DNA from: Dyadobacter sp. 3J3
GTDB taxonomy: Bacteria; Bacteroidota; Bacteroidia; Cytophagales; Spirosomataceae
DNA: 64,000 nucleotides
NCBI RefSeq assembly: GCF_009801115.1
Contig: NZ_VTOL01000011.1
Location: 124,001 to 188,000, forward strand
Direction of reading: 5' to 3'
Shown: positions 1 through 8,512 of the stretch, piece by piece
Numbering within the stretch: the stretch's first letter is position 1
Layout of the letters: each line of letters begins with the position of its first letter
Notes under the pieces: generated by a model
Databases searched by the model: none
What the model was told of the DNA's origin: nothing
What the model saw: only the letters and a program-made list of their open reading frames with translations
Position numbers and translations under genes: made by a program

Positions 1-1
1 T

Positions 2-463
2 AGTTTACCTTTTGCCGATTTTCATCGTTTGCCAGGTGATACACCACATTTGGATAACAATCTGGCTTTTGATGAAATAATCACCAGTATTGATCTTCCA
101 CAGAACGGCTTTGCCAAAAACTATTCTTACTTAAAACTACGGGACCGGAATTCCTATGCTTTTGCGCTGGTTTCTGTGGCAACTGGCTTTGAACTTGATG
201 GCGATATCATTAAGGAGGCCCGTATTGCACTGGGTGGTGTGGCGCATAAACCTTGGCGCGTGCGACAGGCCGAAGAATTTTTACGAGACAATACTGCCTC
301 CAGGGAAAATTTTGAAACTGCTGCGGAAATTATAATAAAGGATGCGGTCACCTATGAGTTCAATAGCTTTAAAGTAGAGTTGACAAAAAGAGCAATTATT
401 CGGAATTGTATCATGGCACTTCACCCTGAAACACAACTGCCGGGAGCTCAGCCATCAGCCTAA
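2..463 (+). CDS. Molybdopterin dehydrogenase FAD-binding subunit, 3' end (PaoB/YagS-like)
   Basis: The reading frame is open from base 2 with no start inside the window, so this is the C-terminal part (about 153 residues) of a gene that begins to the left. The visible segment opens with a 'PFADFHRLPGDTP' stretch typical of the FAD subunit of xanthine dehydrogenase/aldehyde oxidoreductase complexes, followed by the CO-dehydrogenase-flavoprotein C-terminal domain ('ARIALGGVAHKPWR'). In this family the subunit passes electrons from the molybdenum site and 2Fe-2S clusters to FAD. It ends 16 bases before the molybdopterin subunit, so the two are co-transcribed; the 2Fe-2S subunit is expected just upstream, outside the window. 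The TTG at 29 is in frame but is not the real start, because conserved family sequence lies upstream of it. Confidence 0.9.
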   Translation, partial: SLPFADFHRLPGDTPHLDNNLAFDEIITSIDLPQNGFAKNYSYLKLRDRNSYAFALVSVATGFELDGDIIKEARIALGGVAHKPWRVRQAEEFLRDNTASRENFETAAEIIIKDAVTYEFNSFKVELTKRAIIRNCIMALHPETQLPGAQPSA

Positions 464-479
464 TTAACCAGGAAATTTT

Positions 480-2717
480 ATGTCAAAAATACCATTGATA
501 GGACAACCCGTCAGCAGGTTGGAAGGCCAGATGAAAGTAACCGGTTCGGCCAAATATTCAGGTGAATATAATATGCCCGGTTTGTTATACGGCTACGTTG
601 TAAACAGCACAATTGTAAGGGGTGAAATCATTAGTATCAACACAGCAGATGTCAAAAAAATATCAGGGGTAGTTGAAATATTCACGCATGAAAACCGTCC
701 TTCTCTGGCCTGGTTTAATATGCAGTATGCCGATATGGATGCCCCGGCGGGATCTCCGTTTCGTCCGCTGCACGACAATGAAATAAAATATTATGGCCAA
801 CCAATTGTGCTGGTGGTGGCCGAGACTTTTGAACTTGCCCGTTATGCTGCCTCACTCATTGAGGTCAGGTATAAAGAGGAGAAATTTTCAACCGATATTC
901 AGGCCAGTCTAGCCAAGGCGCGCGCCCCAAAAGTTGGGATGGCTGCAGCTTTAAAACCTTTACCACCAAAGCCGAAAGGTGATTTTGAAAAAGCTTATGC
1001 CAGTTCTGCGGCTCAGGCTTCGGGAGAATTTTTTCATGGTACTGAGCATCACAATCCGTTGGAATTATTTACGACGACAACGATTTATGAAGGAGAAGGA
1101 AAGCTGACGATATACGACAAAACACAGGGAACTGTTAATTGCCAACTATATGTAGGAAATGTTTTTGGACTTCATTTTAAAGATATAAGGGTAATTTCGC
1201 CTTATGTTGGAGGTGCTTTTGGTGCAGGTTTACGGCCTCAATACCAATTGTTTATGTCAGTTATGGCATCTTTGGAGTTGAAAAAAAATGTGCGGGTAAC
1301 GCTTGACCGAGACCAGATGTTTACTTTCGGATATCGCCCGCCAACAATACAAACAACACGTTTTGGTGCAAATGCTGACGGAACTGTTACTGCACTAAAT
1401 CACGAAGCAATTGGCCAGACTTCTCAGTTCGAAGATTATACAGAAGTTGTGGTTAACTGGGCGAATATGCTGTATCCCGCTCAGAATACACTTTTCAAAT
1501 ATAAAATGGTTCCATTGGATGTTTTTAGTCCTTTGGATATGCGCGCCCCGGGCGGAAGTACAGGAATTCACGCCATTGAAAGTACGATGGACGAACTGGC
1601 TTACAAGCTCAATATAGATCCTTTGGAGCTTCGTCTTATCAATTATACGTTGCATGATGAAAGTACGGATCGTCCGTTTTCCAGTAAGGAATTACGCGAA
1701 TGTTATTTGCAGGGAGCCGAGAAATTTGGCTGGAAAAATCGAAATCCTGAACCACGCAGTATGCGCCATGGCAATAAACTTGTCGGCTACGGTATGGCTA
1801 CGGGAATCTGGGAAGCTATGACTGTTCCGGCTCGGGCGGAAGCAATTATTACAGAAGATGGTAAACTATTGGTTAACAGTGCTGTGACCGATATTGGTAC
1901 CGGAACATTGACTGTTATGACGCAAATTGCTGCCGATGAATTAGGTTTGCCAATGGAAGACGTAACCTTTTCCTATGGCGACAGCAAAATGCCTTTTGCA
2001 CCCATTCAGGGTGGATCTTTTACGGTTTCAACAGTGGGGTCAGCAATAAAAGCGGCTGGAAAAGCATTGAAGAAAAAGTTGTTAAAAAAGGCAGCTGGAA
2101 TTGATAAATCACCTTTCAAAAATGTTCCTATTGAAGAGGTGATATTTGAAAACGGAAAAATCGTTTTGACAGAGAACCCAACCCTTTTTATGTCCTTTCA
2201 GGATATTATAACAGCCAATAAAGGAAAGGAAATCAGGACAATTAACTTCTCGGTTCCTAATGTTCTCAAACTTAAAAAATATTCCCGGGCTGCCCATAGT
2301 GCTGCTTTTGTTGAGGTAGAGGTGGATGAAGAATTGGGCATTATTAATGTAACAAGAGCCATCACCGCAGTAGCTGCCGGAAATATAATTAATCCCAAAA
2401 CAGCCAGAAGTCAGATTTTAGGTGGAATGGTATGGGGAATTAGCAAGGCATTGCGGGAGGAAACCATCAGCGATCATCATTTAGGCAAATATATGAATAC
2501 GAATCTGGGAGAATACCACATTCCTGTGCACGCTGATATCCATGAACTGGACGTGATTTTTGTGGCTGAAAAAGATGAAATTGTCAATGAGCTTGGTAGT
2601 AAAGGTATTGGAGAAATTGGTCTGGCAGCCATGCCGCCAGCCATTGCCAACGCTGTTTTTCATGCAACAGGAAAGAGAATCAACCGGTTTCCAATTCATT
2701 TTGATTCTTTGCTTTAA
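480..2717 (+). CDS. Xanthine dehydrogenase family molybdopterin-binding subunit (PaoC/YagR-like)
   Basis: At 745 residues this is the usual length for the large catalytic subunit of PaoABC-type aldehyde oxidoreductases. It starts with the canonical 'GQPVSRLEGQMKVTG' segment. It then shows the molybdenum-cofactor loops 'GGAFGAG' and 'MRAPGGSTG', the 'DIGTGTLTVMTQIAADELG' segment, and a C-terminal 'GSKGIGEIG' in which Glu712 is the expected catalytic base. The family hydroxylates aldehydes or N-heterocycles with water as the oxygen donor; the substrate cannot be read from the sequence. No Tat leader is visible on this subunit; in this family the leader is usually on the 2Fe-2S subunit. A rho-independent terminator follows, so this is the last gene of its operon. 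Confidence 0.93.
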   Translation: MSKIPLIGQPVSRLEGQMKVTGSAKYSGEYNMPGLLYGYVVNSTIVRGEIISINTADVKKISGVVEIFTHENRPSLAWFNMQYADMDAPAGSPFRPLHDNEIKYYGQPIVLVVAETFELARYAASLIEVRYKEEKFSTDIQASLAKARAPKVGMAAALKPLPPKPKGDFEKAYASSAAQASGEFFHGTEHHNPLELFTTTTIYEGEGKLTIYDKTQGTVNCQLYVGNVFGLHFKDIRVISPYVGGAFGAGLRPQYQLFMSVMASLELKKNVRVTLDRDQMFTFGYRPPTIQTTRFGANADGTVTALNHEAIGQTSQFEDYTEVVVNWANMLYPAQNTLFKYKMVPLDVFSPLDMRAPGGSTGIHAIESTMDELAYKLNIDPLELRLINYTLHDESTDRPFSSKELRECYLQGAEKFGWKNRNPEPRSMRHGNKLVGYGMATGIWEAMTVPARAEAIITEDGKLLVNSAVTDIGTGTLTVMTQIAADELGLPMEDVTFSYGDSKMPFAPIQGGSFTVSTVGSAIKAAGKALKKKLLKKAAGIDKSPFKNVPIEEVIFENGKIVLTENPTLFMSFQDIITANKGKEIRTINFSVPNVLKLKKYSRAAHSAAFVEVEVDEELGIINVTRAITAVAAGNIINPKTARSQILGGMVWGISKALREETISDHHLGKYMNTNLGEYHIPVHADIHELDVIFVAEKDEIVNELGSKGIGEIGLAAMPPAIANAVFHATGKRINRFPIHFDSLL

Positions 2718-2758
2718 TTGATTGGAATTCAGAACTATATAATTACTTTTTTAATCCT

Positions 2759-2790
2759 GACAGTCGGCATATTTGCCGGCTGTTTTTTGT
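2759..2790 (+). terminator. Rho-independent terminator after the molybdopterin subunit gene
   Basis: A 10-bp stem (ACAGTCGGCA pairing with TGCCGGCTGT, one G-U pair) closes a short AT loop and is followed at once by a run of six T. It lies about 40 bases after the stop codon. Confidence 0.8.
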
Positions 2791-3109
2791 TTTAATAAAT
2801 ATCGTTTTTCCGATGAAAATTGAGATTTGGCAAATTTATTATAAATACAAGAAACAATATAAAGCCAGGCGGGAACGTAACCGGAATTTGAAACTTCATT
2901 TGGTTAAGAAAGCATTAAGTGTTAAACTCGTCCCGTCATTTGTACTAAATGCAAAATAATGACCTGTATAAAATTTATATACAAAATATTATACTTTATT
3001 TTTGTTGTAAATTTCCGGTTTAATTTTACTGCCCGAATTTTTAAGCTCAAAACACCTATAAATTAATTTAGTAATTCGCCAAAATTCCTAAAACTCTTAT
3101 TTATTTCAA
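2791..3109. other. Intergenic stretch with a possible -7 box
   Basis: This AT-rich gap of about 320 bases shows no gene. TATTTTTG at 2997-3004 fits the Bacteroidota -7 consensus TAnnTTTG, about 105 bases before the next start codon, but no good -33 TTG lies at the right distance, so it is only a weak promoter candidate. Confidence 0.35.
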
Positions 3110-4723
3110 ATGAATCGCAGAGACGCAATTAAAGATCTATCCATGATTCCGCTGGCCGGAAGTATCATGCTCCCCAAAACTTCTGCTCCTGAAAAAGCAG
3201 TAAGCCCGGCTCAGGTTGCAGCCAGCAAAGAAATCTATCAGGCAATTGGTGTGGAACCGATTATCAATTGCCGCGGGACGTTCACCATTATTGGAGGTTC
3301 CATAGAAAGGCCCGAAGTAAGAACTGCAATGGATGCCGCAGCTCAGGTTTTTGTACAATATGATGAACTTGCCTTCGGGGCAGGAAAACGTTTGGCTGAG
3401 TTGACAGGCGCAGAATGGGGAATGGTATCCGCTGGTTGTGCAGCGGGTATGAAACATGTTACAGTGGCCTGTGTTACAGGAGGTAATCCCGAAAAACTGA
3501 TTCGGGTTCCAAATCTTGCCGGATTTGATAAAACGGAAGTAATTATTCCAAGATATTCGCGTAACGTCTATGACCACGCGTTGAGAAATGTAGGGGTGAC
3601 TCTGATCACAGTGGATTCTATTGAAGAATTAACAAATGCAATGAGCTCTCGTACTGCACTGATTTATCTGATGGCTGGCGATGAATCCATGAAAGGGCCT
3701 TTGTCTTTGGAAGCCATTTCAAAAATTGCGAAGCCGAAAAATATCCCGGTTATGGTGGATGCAGCAGCAGAGGACCTGACTATTCCTAACGTCCATTTGA
3801 AAATGGGTGCTTCCGTTGTGATTTACAGTGGCGGAAAAGCACTTTGCGGACCTCAGTGCGCAGGACTTGTTTTAGGGCAAAAAGATTTGCTGATGTCTGC
3901 ATGGCAGGCAAGCGCGCCGCACCACGGTCCGGGGCGGGATAACAAGGTTGGGCGTGAAGAAACCATGGGCATGATTGCCGCCGTAGAAGCGTGGACAAAG
4001 CGTGATCATGCAGGAGAATGGAAAAGATGGCTTTCATGGCTTGATAATATTTCGAAAACGGTAACAGCAATTGACGGAGTTAAAACAACTGTTATTGAGC
4101 CAAAAGAGGAGCTCTCTAACCGAACGCCACAGTTAAGGATTTCATGGGATGCTGCTAAATTCAATATCACCGGTGAAGAAATTGCCGAACTTTTTGGCAG
4201 AACAAAACCACGTATTGCATTGGGTGGCGGAAGCAGAGACGGATCAACCTTTATTTCTATAACAACCGGACAAATGCAGCCGGGCGACGATAAGGTAGTA
4301 GCCGAACGTTTTGTTGCCGTTTTATCTGAAAAGCGTACGCCGCAAAAAACAGATATGAAACCTGCAACCGTTGCATTAAAAGGACATTGGGATCTGGACG
4401 TAAAGTTCTTTTCGTCGGTTAGCAAACAATCATTGATCATTGAACAAGACGGAAACTGGCTTGAAGGTTCCCATAAAGGTGAATTCTCGGTAAGGGAATT
4501 GCAGGGAACGGTTGAAGGAAATGAAGTAAAAATGAGGAGTTCGGATCGCCAGATTGCGGATAATATTACATTTTCATTTTCGGGTACAGCAAAGGACGAT
4601 GCCATGAGCGGTTCCATATACATGGGCGAGTACATGACTGCTACTTTCACTGCCAAACGCCATAAGTTTAAAGCAAAACGTGAAAAGATTTTCATTCCTT
4701 CGGGGCCACCTTTGGCAACTTAG
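3110..4723 (+). CDS. SelA-fold PLP-dependent enzyme with Tat-like leader and C-terminal beta-rich domain
   Basis: The 537-residue protein has a PLP-dependent core related to SelA and D-glucosaminate-6-phosphate ammonia-lyase (about residues 40-410). It includes 'VEPIINCRGTFT', a glycine-rich 'AGKRLAELTGAEWGMVSAGCAAG' region, the PLP aspartate region 'VMVDAAAED', and the Schiff-base lysine Lys243 in 'SGGKALCGPQ'. The N-terminus 'NRRDAIK' resembles a twin-arginine motif and is followed by a short hydrophobic segment, suggesting export. The last ~100 residues ('LKGHWDLDV...') look like a separate beta-rich domain not found in cytoplasmic relatives. The enzyme stands alone between terminators, so the neighbours do not reveal its substrate. 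The fold is clear; the reaction and the export are inferences. Confidence 0.8.
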   Translation: MNRRDAIKDLSMIPLAGSIMLPKTSAPEKAVSPAQVAASKEIYQAIGVEPIINCRGTFTIIGGSIERPEVRTAMDAAAQVFVQYDELAFGAGKRLAELTGAEWGMVSAGCAAGMKHVTVACVTGGNPEKLIRVPNLAGFDKTEVIIPRYSRNVYDHALRNVGVTLITVDSIEELTNAMSSRTALIYLMAGDESMKGPLSLEAISKIAKPKNIPVMVDAAAEDLTIPNVHLKMGASVVIYSGGKALCGPQCAGLVLGQKDLLMSAWQASAPHHGPGRDNKVGREETMGMIAAVEAWTKRDHAGEWKRWLSWLDNISKTVTAIDGVKTTVIEPKEELSNRTPQLRISWDAAKFNITGEEIAELFGRTKPRIALGGGSRDGSTFISITTGQMQPGDDKVVAERFVAVLSEKRTPQKTDMKPATVALKGHWDLDVKFFSSVSKQSLIIEQDGNWLEGSHKGEFSVRELQGTVEGNEVKMRSSDRQIADNITFSFSGTAKDDAMSGSIYMGEYMTATFTAKRHKFKAKREKIFIPSGPPLAT

Positions 4724-4747
4724 TATTTGAAAAACAAGCGGTAATGA

Positions 4748-4780
4748 AAAATGAGATACTTCGGGGTCTCATTTTTTTTG
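4748..4780 (+). terminator. Rho-independent terminator with UUCG loop
   Basis: AATGAGA pairs with TCTCATT around a loop containing C(UUCG)G, and a run of eight T follows. It ends the PLP-enzyme transcript 25 bases after the stop codon. Confidence 0.85.
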
Positions 4781-4952
4781 TGTCAAAAATTTAAATTTTA
4801 GAATTAAAAAATAAGTAATAACTGGTTGAATAACAGACTTTTTAATACCGGGTATGTGAATTGTGCTGTACCATGTTTTTGTGGTACGGAAATTTAGAAG
4901 CGTGATTTTTTAAGCAAACATAATCACTTAAAGGGCTAAATGAATTTACATC

Positions 4953-5222
4953 ATGGAAGAGTTAAAAGTTGTCAATATTTTCAGGTTTAAGTCTAGCGAG
5001 GAAGGAAGTAATTCTGCTGTAAAAGCAAAAGATAATGAGATTAAAGAATCCATCATACAGATGGAAAAACTGGCTTCTACCTATAATTTTTACCAGAAAC
5101 CGGTTGTTGTTCATTTCTTTGGAGATACAAAATCAGACCTTCGTTTCAGGGTTGAATGCAATGATTCCGATACTCGGATACGCATAGAGAACGCGCTGAA
5201 ACTATATCAGAAAAATCAGTAG
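4953..5222 (+). CDS. Small hypothetical protein (89 aa)
   Basis: I do not recognise this family. The product is a soluble, charged alpha/beta-looking protein with no signal peptide or membrane segment. Its middle is a lysine/glutamate-rich helix (about residues 24-44), followed by two predicted strands ('KPVVVHFFGD', 'DLRFRVEC') and a C-terminal helix. It is a single-gene unit: a terminator lies about 170 bases upstream and the next gene is on the other strand. Normal codon use and protein-like composition support a real gene. Confidence 0.6.
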   Translation: MEELKVVNIFRFKSSEEGSNSAVKAKDNEIKESIIQMEKLASTYNFYQKPVVVHFFGDTKSDLRFRVECNDSDTRIRIENALKLYQKNQ

Positions 5223-5287
5223 TTTTTTCTGCTCATATAGAATCAGTCTCCATTGTGTAAAAAAATCATCAAAATGTGTGATTAATT

Positions 5288-5920
5288 TTATACAATCATT
5301 TGTTCTTCCGTGTGTTTTAAAAGTGCTTCTGTCAGACTTTTCCATTGGATCCGCGAAAAGCTGATAATGCCGCTCATGCCTACGATCGTATTTCTTAGCT
5401 GATCCAGGAGTTGATCGCTGTCTTTATTGGTTTTGGTATTCCGGTCGTAAACGGCTGCTGTAACTTTTGTCATTTCTCGTGTCACGGTGAAAGTACTGGT
5501 CGCCTCGAAAGAATAAAAATGAGCAATGTCTTTGTTTGTCGATAATGGGTTTGGTGCAGGTCTCACTCTTATGCCTATACTTTGAAAATCCGGGGAATTG
5601 AAAACTTCGATTTTTTCCACTTTTACCCAGTCAAAACCATCGCCTGCTTTGGAGCCCGGGCCTGGAATATCTATTTTGAAATACATACCTTCCTGAACAG
5701 TTGAGTTTACTGGATTTCCTTTTTGGTCTGTTAAGTGAAAATTGGCCAGGAAATTTCCGGTTAGCTTTTGCCAGTTATTTACGTCTATCAAACGGTTTTT
5801 TGAAATTTCAAAGCGTGATTTAGCCAGTTCAGTATTTTTTGTGTCAATGCTGCTTTCAACATTGATTTTTTTTCCTTCTTCCTGAGAAGGAACGATTCCG
5901 GAATAGTCTTTTTCTTCCAT
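5288..5920 (-). CDS. Hypothetical protein (210 aa)
   Basis: The family is not recognised. The protein is soluble with no leader. A polar N-terminus (residues 1-40) precedes a region with 'NWQKLTGNFLANFHLTDQKGNPV' and a probable beta-rich domain ('MYFKIDIPGPGSKAGDGFDWVKVE') that resembles a small compact binding domain. The C-terminus is helical and ends 'LTEALLKHTEEQMIV'. It starts 34 bases after the stop of the AI-2E-type transporter gene on the same strand, so the two probably share a transcript. Confidence 0.65.
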   Translation of the reverse strand: MEEKDYSGIVPSQEEGKKINVESSIDTKNTELAKSRFEISKNRLIDVNNWQKLTGNFLANFHLTDQKGNPVNSTVQEGMYFKIDIPGPGSKAGDGFDWVKVEKIEVFNSPDFQSIGIRVRPAPNPLSTNKDIAHFYSFEATSTFTVTREMTKVTAAVYDRNTKTNKDSDQLLDQLRNTIVGMSGIISFSRIQWKSLTEALLKHTEEQMIV

Positions 5921-5954
5921 TTGTCAAGATGATAAAAGAATGAAATTCAATGAT

Positions 5955-7004
5955 TCATTTTTCATTTTCGAGCACTTTATTATAGTCAGCATCGAATGAT
6001 TCCCGTCCAAACTCGCTTGCGTAAATTTTAATAAGCAGTAAAAAATAGCTGATTAATAAAGGTCCAAAGATGAATCCAAGAAAACCAAAAAGTTTCAGTC
6101 CGACGATTAATCCTAAAATAGTAATAACAGGATGAACGTTGCCAACTTTTTTCAGGAACGAAATACGCGCCAGATAGTCTATATTGCCGGTCACAATTGC
6201 GCTGTATATTAGCAGTCCAATTGCCTTGCCGTTTTCACCAGAAGAAAAAAGAAAAATAACCGCAGGTATCCATATTGCAGCTGTGCCAACAACCGGAAAA
6301 AAGGCAAAAATTCCTGTCAAAAATCCAAGCAATACAAAATCTTTTATGCCGAAAATCCAGTATCCAACCATAGCGACAAGTCCCTGAACGATCGAAATAA
6401 TTGGAATACCTAACGCGTTTGCCCTTACCATCATTTTTGTTTCCTTGGTCAGGATATCAATGTTTTTGTTTCTCAAAGGAAGAAATTTTGAAACGGCCCT
6501 TTCCAGTTGAGGTCCATTGGTAAACATGAAAAAGGCAAGGAAAAGAATCATTAGCAGATTTCCGATGAGTGTAGCCGAACTGTTTAACAACATTGGGATA
6601 AATCCAACGACCCGCTTTGGAAGTTCTATTATAAAATCACTTTGAGAAATATCCTGTCCTGTCCAATCTTTTATTTGATTGGAGACCGCATGGAGTGCTG
6701 AATAAACCTGATCAGGATTTTTTAAAATTTGCTCTGTTTTTGAATATAACAATTGTACTGAAAAATATATGGGTACTACAATGCAAGCCATGAAGGCAAA
6801 CATGAAAAGTAATGCGGTGGCACTTTTATTCCATTTTTTGCTAAATGTTAGTTTAAAATACCAATGACGGCTAAGAATGTAAAGCGTGAGCGCTCCCAAA
6901 AAACCTGGAAAAAAAGTATAGAGCTGTGAGAAAATCAGCGCTCCCAGTGCCAGAATGAGCAGGAAGAAAAATACCTGCCTTATTTTATTATTAAATCCGG
7001 ACAT
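5955..7004 (-). CDS. AI-2E family transporter (PerM/UPF0118-like membrane protein)
   Basis: This 349-residue integral membrane protein has the layout of the AI-2E exporter/PerM family: two N-terminal helices ('VFFFLLILALGALIFSQLYTF'), a third helix ('SATALLFMFAFMACIVV'), a soluble helical linker (about 85-150), then four to five closely spaced C-terminal helices. These include the conserved 'GIPIISIVQGLVAMVGYWIFGI' and 'FPVVGTAAIWIPA' segments. Members export autoinducer-2, Na+/H+ or other solutes, and function cannot be assigned from sequence alone. It is the first gene of a minus-strand pair with the hypothetical gene at 5288-5920. Confidence 0.88.
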   Translation of the reverse strand: MSGFNNKIRQVFFFLLILALGALIFSQLYTFFPGFLGALTLYILSRHWYFKLTFSKKWNKSATALLFMFAFMACIVVPIYFSVQLLYSKTEQILKNPDQVYSALHAVSNQIKDWTGQDISQSDFIIELPKRVVGFIPMLLNSSATLIGNLLMILFLAFFMFTNGPQLERAVSKFLPLRNKNIDILTKETKMMVRANALGIPIISIVQGLVAMVGYWIFGIKDFVLLGFLTGIFAFFPVVGTAAIWIPAVIFLFSSGENGKAIGLLIYSAIVTGNIDYLARISFLKKVGNVHPVITILGLIVGLKLFGFLGFIFGPLLISYFLLLIKIYASEFGRESFDADYNKVLENEK

Positions 7005-7233
7005 AGCAGCGAAAATAAATTTAGTTTAGTTCTTATGCATTCCTTTACTTCTGAATGTGCCCGTTGTACTCCTTTTAGCTCTAAAACTTAAACGGCTAAA
7101 ATCATGCCTGTGGGATCAACTGACGATTTAAATGACTAGAAAATAGAAGATCATATTTAATCGCAGAATTTTTGATCGCAAACCGGTGGTATAATTTTTA
7201 TATATTATATGTTACAATCAATTTAAGAATATC

Positions 7234-7401
7234 ATGAAACAATCGCAAAATTCCAATGGTATGCAGCAAAGCCAGAGCAAGACGCATGCGGAAAATAAAG
7301 ATAACCTTGATAGCAGACATAAAGAAGAGGAAACCGTAAAGGGTAACAACCTTACGAATAACCAAAAACAACATGCCAGCCTGGGTAAGAAGAATGACTA
7401 A
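7234..7401 (+). CDS. Very small hydrophilic protein (55 aa)
   Basis: An ATG at 7234 opens a 55-codon frame ending at TAA 7399-7401. The product is extremely polar (many Q, N, K, E, S; hardly any hydrophobic residues), starts MKQSQNSNGM and ends SLGKKND, and is probably disordered. Support comes from the terminator hairpin that begins 10 bases after its stop codon. I do not recognise a family; such short disordered proteins are often stress-related, but that is only a guess. Confidence 0.55.
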   Translation: MKQSQNSNGMQQSQSKTHAENKDNLDSRHKEEETVKGNNLTNNQKQHASLGKKND

Positions 7402-7411
7402 TTATGTAAGA

Positions 7412-7448
7412 GATGCCTGGATTCCCGAAGGGAAATTCGGGCATTTTT
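7412..7448 (+). terminator. Terminator after the 55-aa gene
   Basis: ATGCC pairs with GGCAT and TTCCC with GGGAA around an internal loop, followed by seven T. Because this hairpin covers the in-frame ATG at 7413, it argues that the next gene starts later, at 7476. Confidence 0.7.
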
Positions 7449-7475
7449 TTATCCCCGAAAATAAAAATCAATAAA

Positions 7476-7664
7476 ATGACTCAATCCGAAATACCTGAAA
7501 ACGGAGCCTTGGTACGATTTCTCAGAACAGACGAAGAAGACTGGAGAGACGGTGAATTCGATGCTGAAAATCATTTGTTTATTGAAATATATGCATTGGA
7601 GCTTTCTACACATGCTATGGAAGATATCCAGGAATGGGAATATCTTCCCAAAGTAGGGTATTGA
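7476..7664 (+). CDS. Small acidic hypothetical protein (62 aa)
   Basis: The start is placed at ATG 7476 (MTQSEIPENG), because the earlier in-frame ATG at 7413 lies inside a terminator hairpin. The product is an acidic protein rich in E and D with 'LVRFLRTDEEDWRDGEFD' and no leader or membrane segment. No family is recognised. It ends 23 bases before the phosphoesterase gene, so the two are probably co-transcribed. Confidence 0.6.
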   Translation: MTQSEIPENGALVRFLRTDEEDWRDGEFDAENHLFIEIYALELSTHAMEDIQEWEYLPKVGY

Positions 7665-7687
7665 AAAATATAAATTTCAAAAATTTT

Positions 7688-8404
7688 ATGGAAGTTAGGA
7701 CACTGGTAGTAGGTGATATTCATGGAGGTTATAAGGCTTTGGTACAAGTTCTGGAGAAGGTAGAACTACGGGAAAACGACAGGCTAATTTTTCTTGGTGA
7801 TTACGTAGATGGCTGGCCAGAATCTGCTTTGGTTATCGAGTATTTGATCTCGTTATCCAAGAAGTATTTCTGTATTTTTATTAAAGGGAATCATGACGTC
7901 TGGTGCGGAGCATGGCTTTCCGGGAGCGATCCAGACATAGGCTGGCTTGAAAACAGAGGTTTAACAACGATTTTAAGTTATCAGGATTTTGATCAAAAGA
8001 CAAAACTGATCCACCGGGATTTCTTTACCAGTCTTACCGATTATTATATCGACGAAAATAATCGTCTTTTTGTTCACGCTGGTTTTACTTCCCAAAAAGG
8101 TGTGCTTGAAGAAAAATTTTCATACAATTTTAATAACGACCGTACACTTCTGGAGACGGCACTGGCCATGGATAAAAATTTAACTACCGATTCTGTTTTC
8201 TATCCCAAAAGACTGGCGCTCTTTACCGAGATTTTTATTGGGCACACACCTACGACAAAATATAATGTAGATGTTCCCCTGCAAGGTGGCAACCTTTGGG
8301 ATATTGACACAGGAGCTGCAACAGAAGGTAAAATATCTGTGATGGATATTGGCACAAAAGAATTCTGGCAAAGTGATATTGTGAAAGATTTTTATCCCAT
8401 TTGA
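7688..8404 (+). CDS. Serine/threonine phosphatase-type metallophosphoesterase
   Basis: The 238-residue cytoplasmic protein carries the metal-binding signature of the PPP/calcineurin-like superfamily in order: GDIHG (residues 9-13), GDYVDG (37-42) and GNHD (67-70), then 'FVHAGF' and 'GHTPT' further on. This places it with bacterial PrpA/ApaH-like phosphatases that hydrolyse phosphoproteins or dinucleotide polyphosphates. The substrate is unknown. The start at 7688 gives the motif at the usual distance from the N-terminus; the in-frame codon at 7634 would overlap the upstream gene and add non-conserved residues. Confidence 0.87.
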   Translation: MEVRTLVVGDIHGGYKALVQVLEKVELRENDRLIFLGDYVDGWPESALVIEYLISLSKKYFCIFIKGNHDVWCGAWLSGSDPDIGWLENRGLTTILSYQDFDQKTKLIHRDFFTSLTDYYIDENNRLFVHAGFTSQKGVLEEKFSYNFNNDRTLLETALAMDKNLTTDSVFYPKRLALFTEIFIGHTPTTKYNVDVPLQGGNLWDIDTGAATEGKISVMDIGTKEFWQSDIVKDFYPI

Positions 8405-8512
8405 TAAAATGAATAATGGTATATGAAAGATAACATAGCATGTAAGCCAACTGGCATAGTATTTATTGTCATGGCTACTGGCTGGTAAACACTCAAATTC
8501 CGGTTTGTAGAT

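Noticed and set aside
29-463. Complete short gene starting at TTG 29
   Set aside because: The frame is open to the left edge and the residues before the TTG match the conserved FAD-subunit sequence, so it is the 3' part of a longer gene.
3137-3577. 146-codon minus-strand frame inside the PLP-enzyme gene
   Set aside because: It lies opposite a well-supported coding region, has an odd Cys/His/Asn-rich composition and matches no family.
4006-4695. 229-codon minus-strand frame
   Set aside because: It is antisense to the C-terminal part of the PLP-enzyme gene, whose plus-strand frame has conserved motifs; no family is recognisable on the minus strand.
7413-7475. N-terminal extension of the small gene ending at 7664
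   Set aside because: These codons lie in a terminator hairpin and T run; ATG 7476 is the better start.
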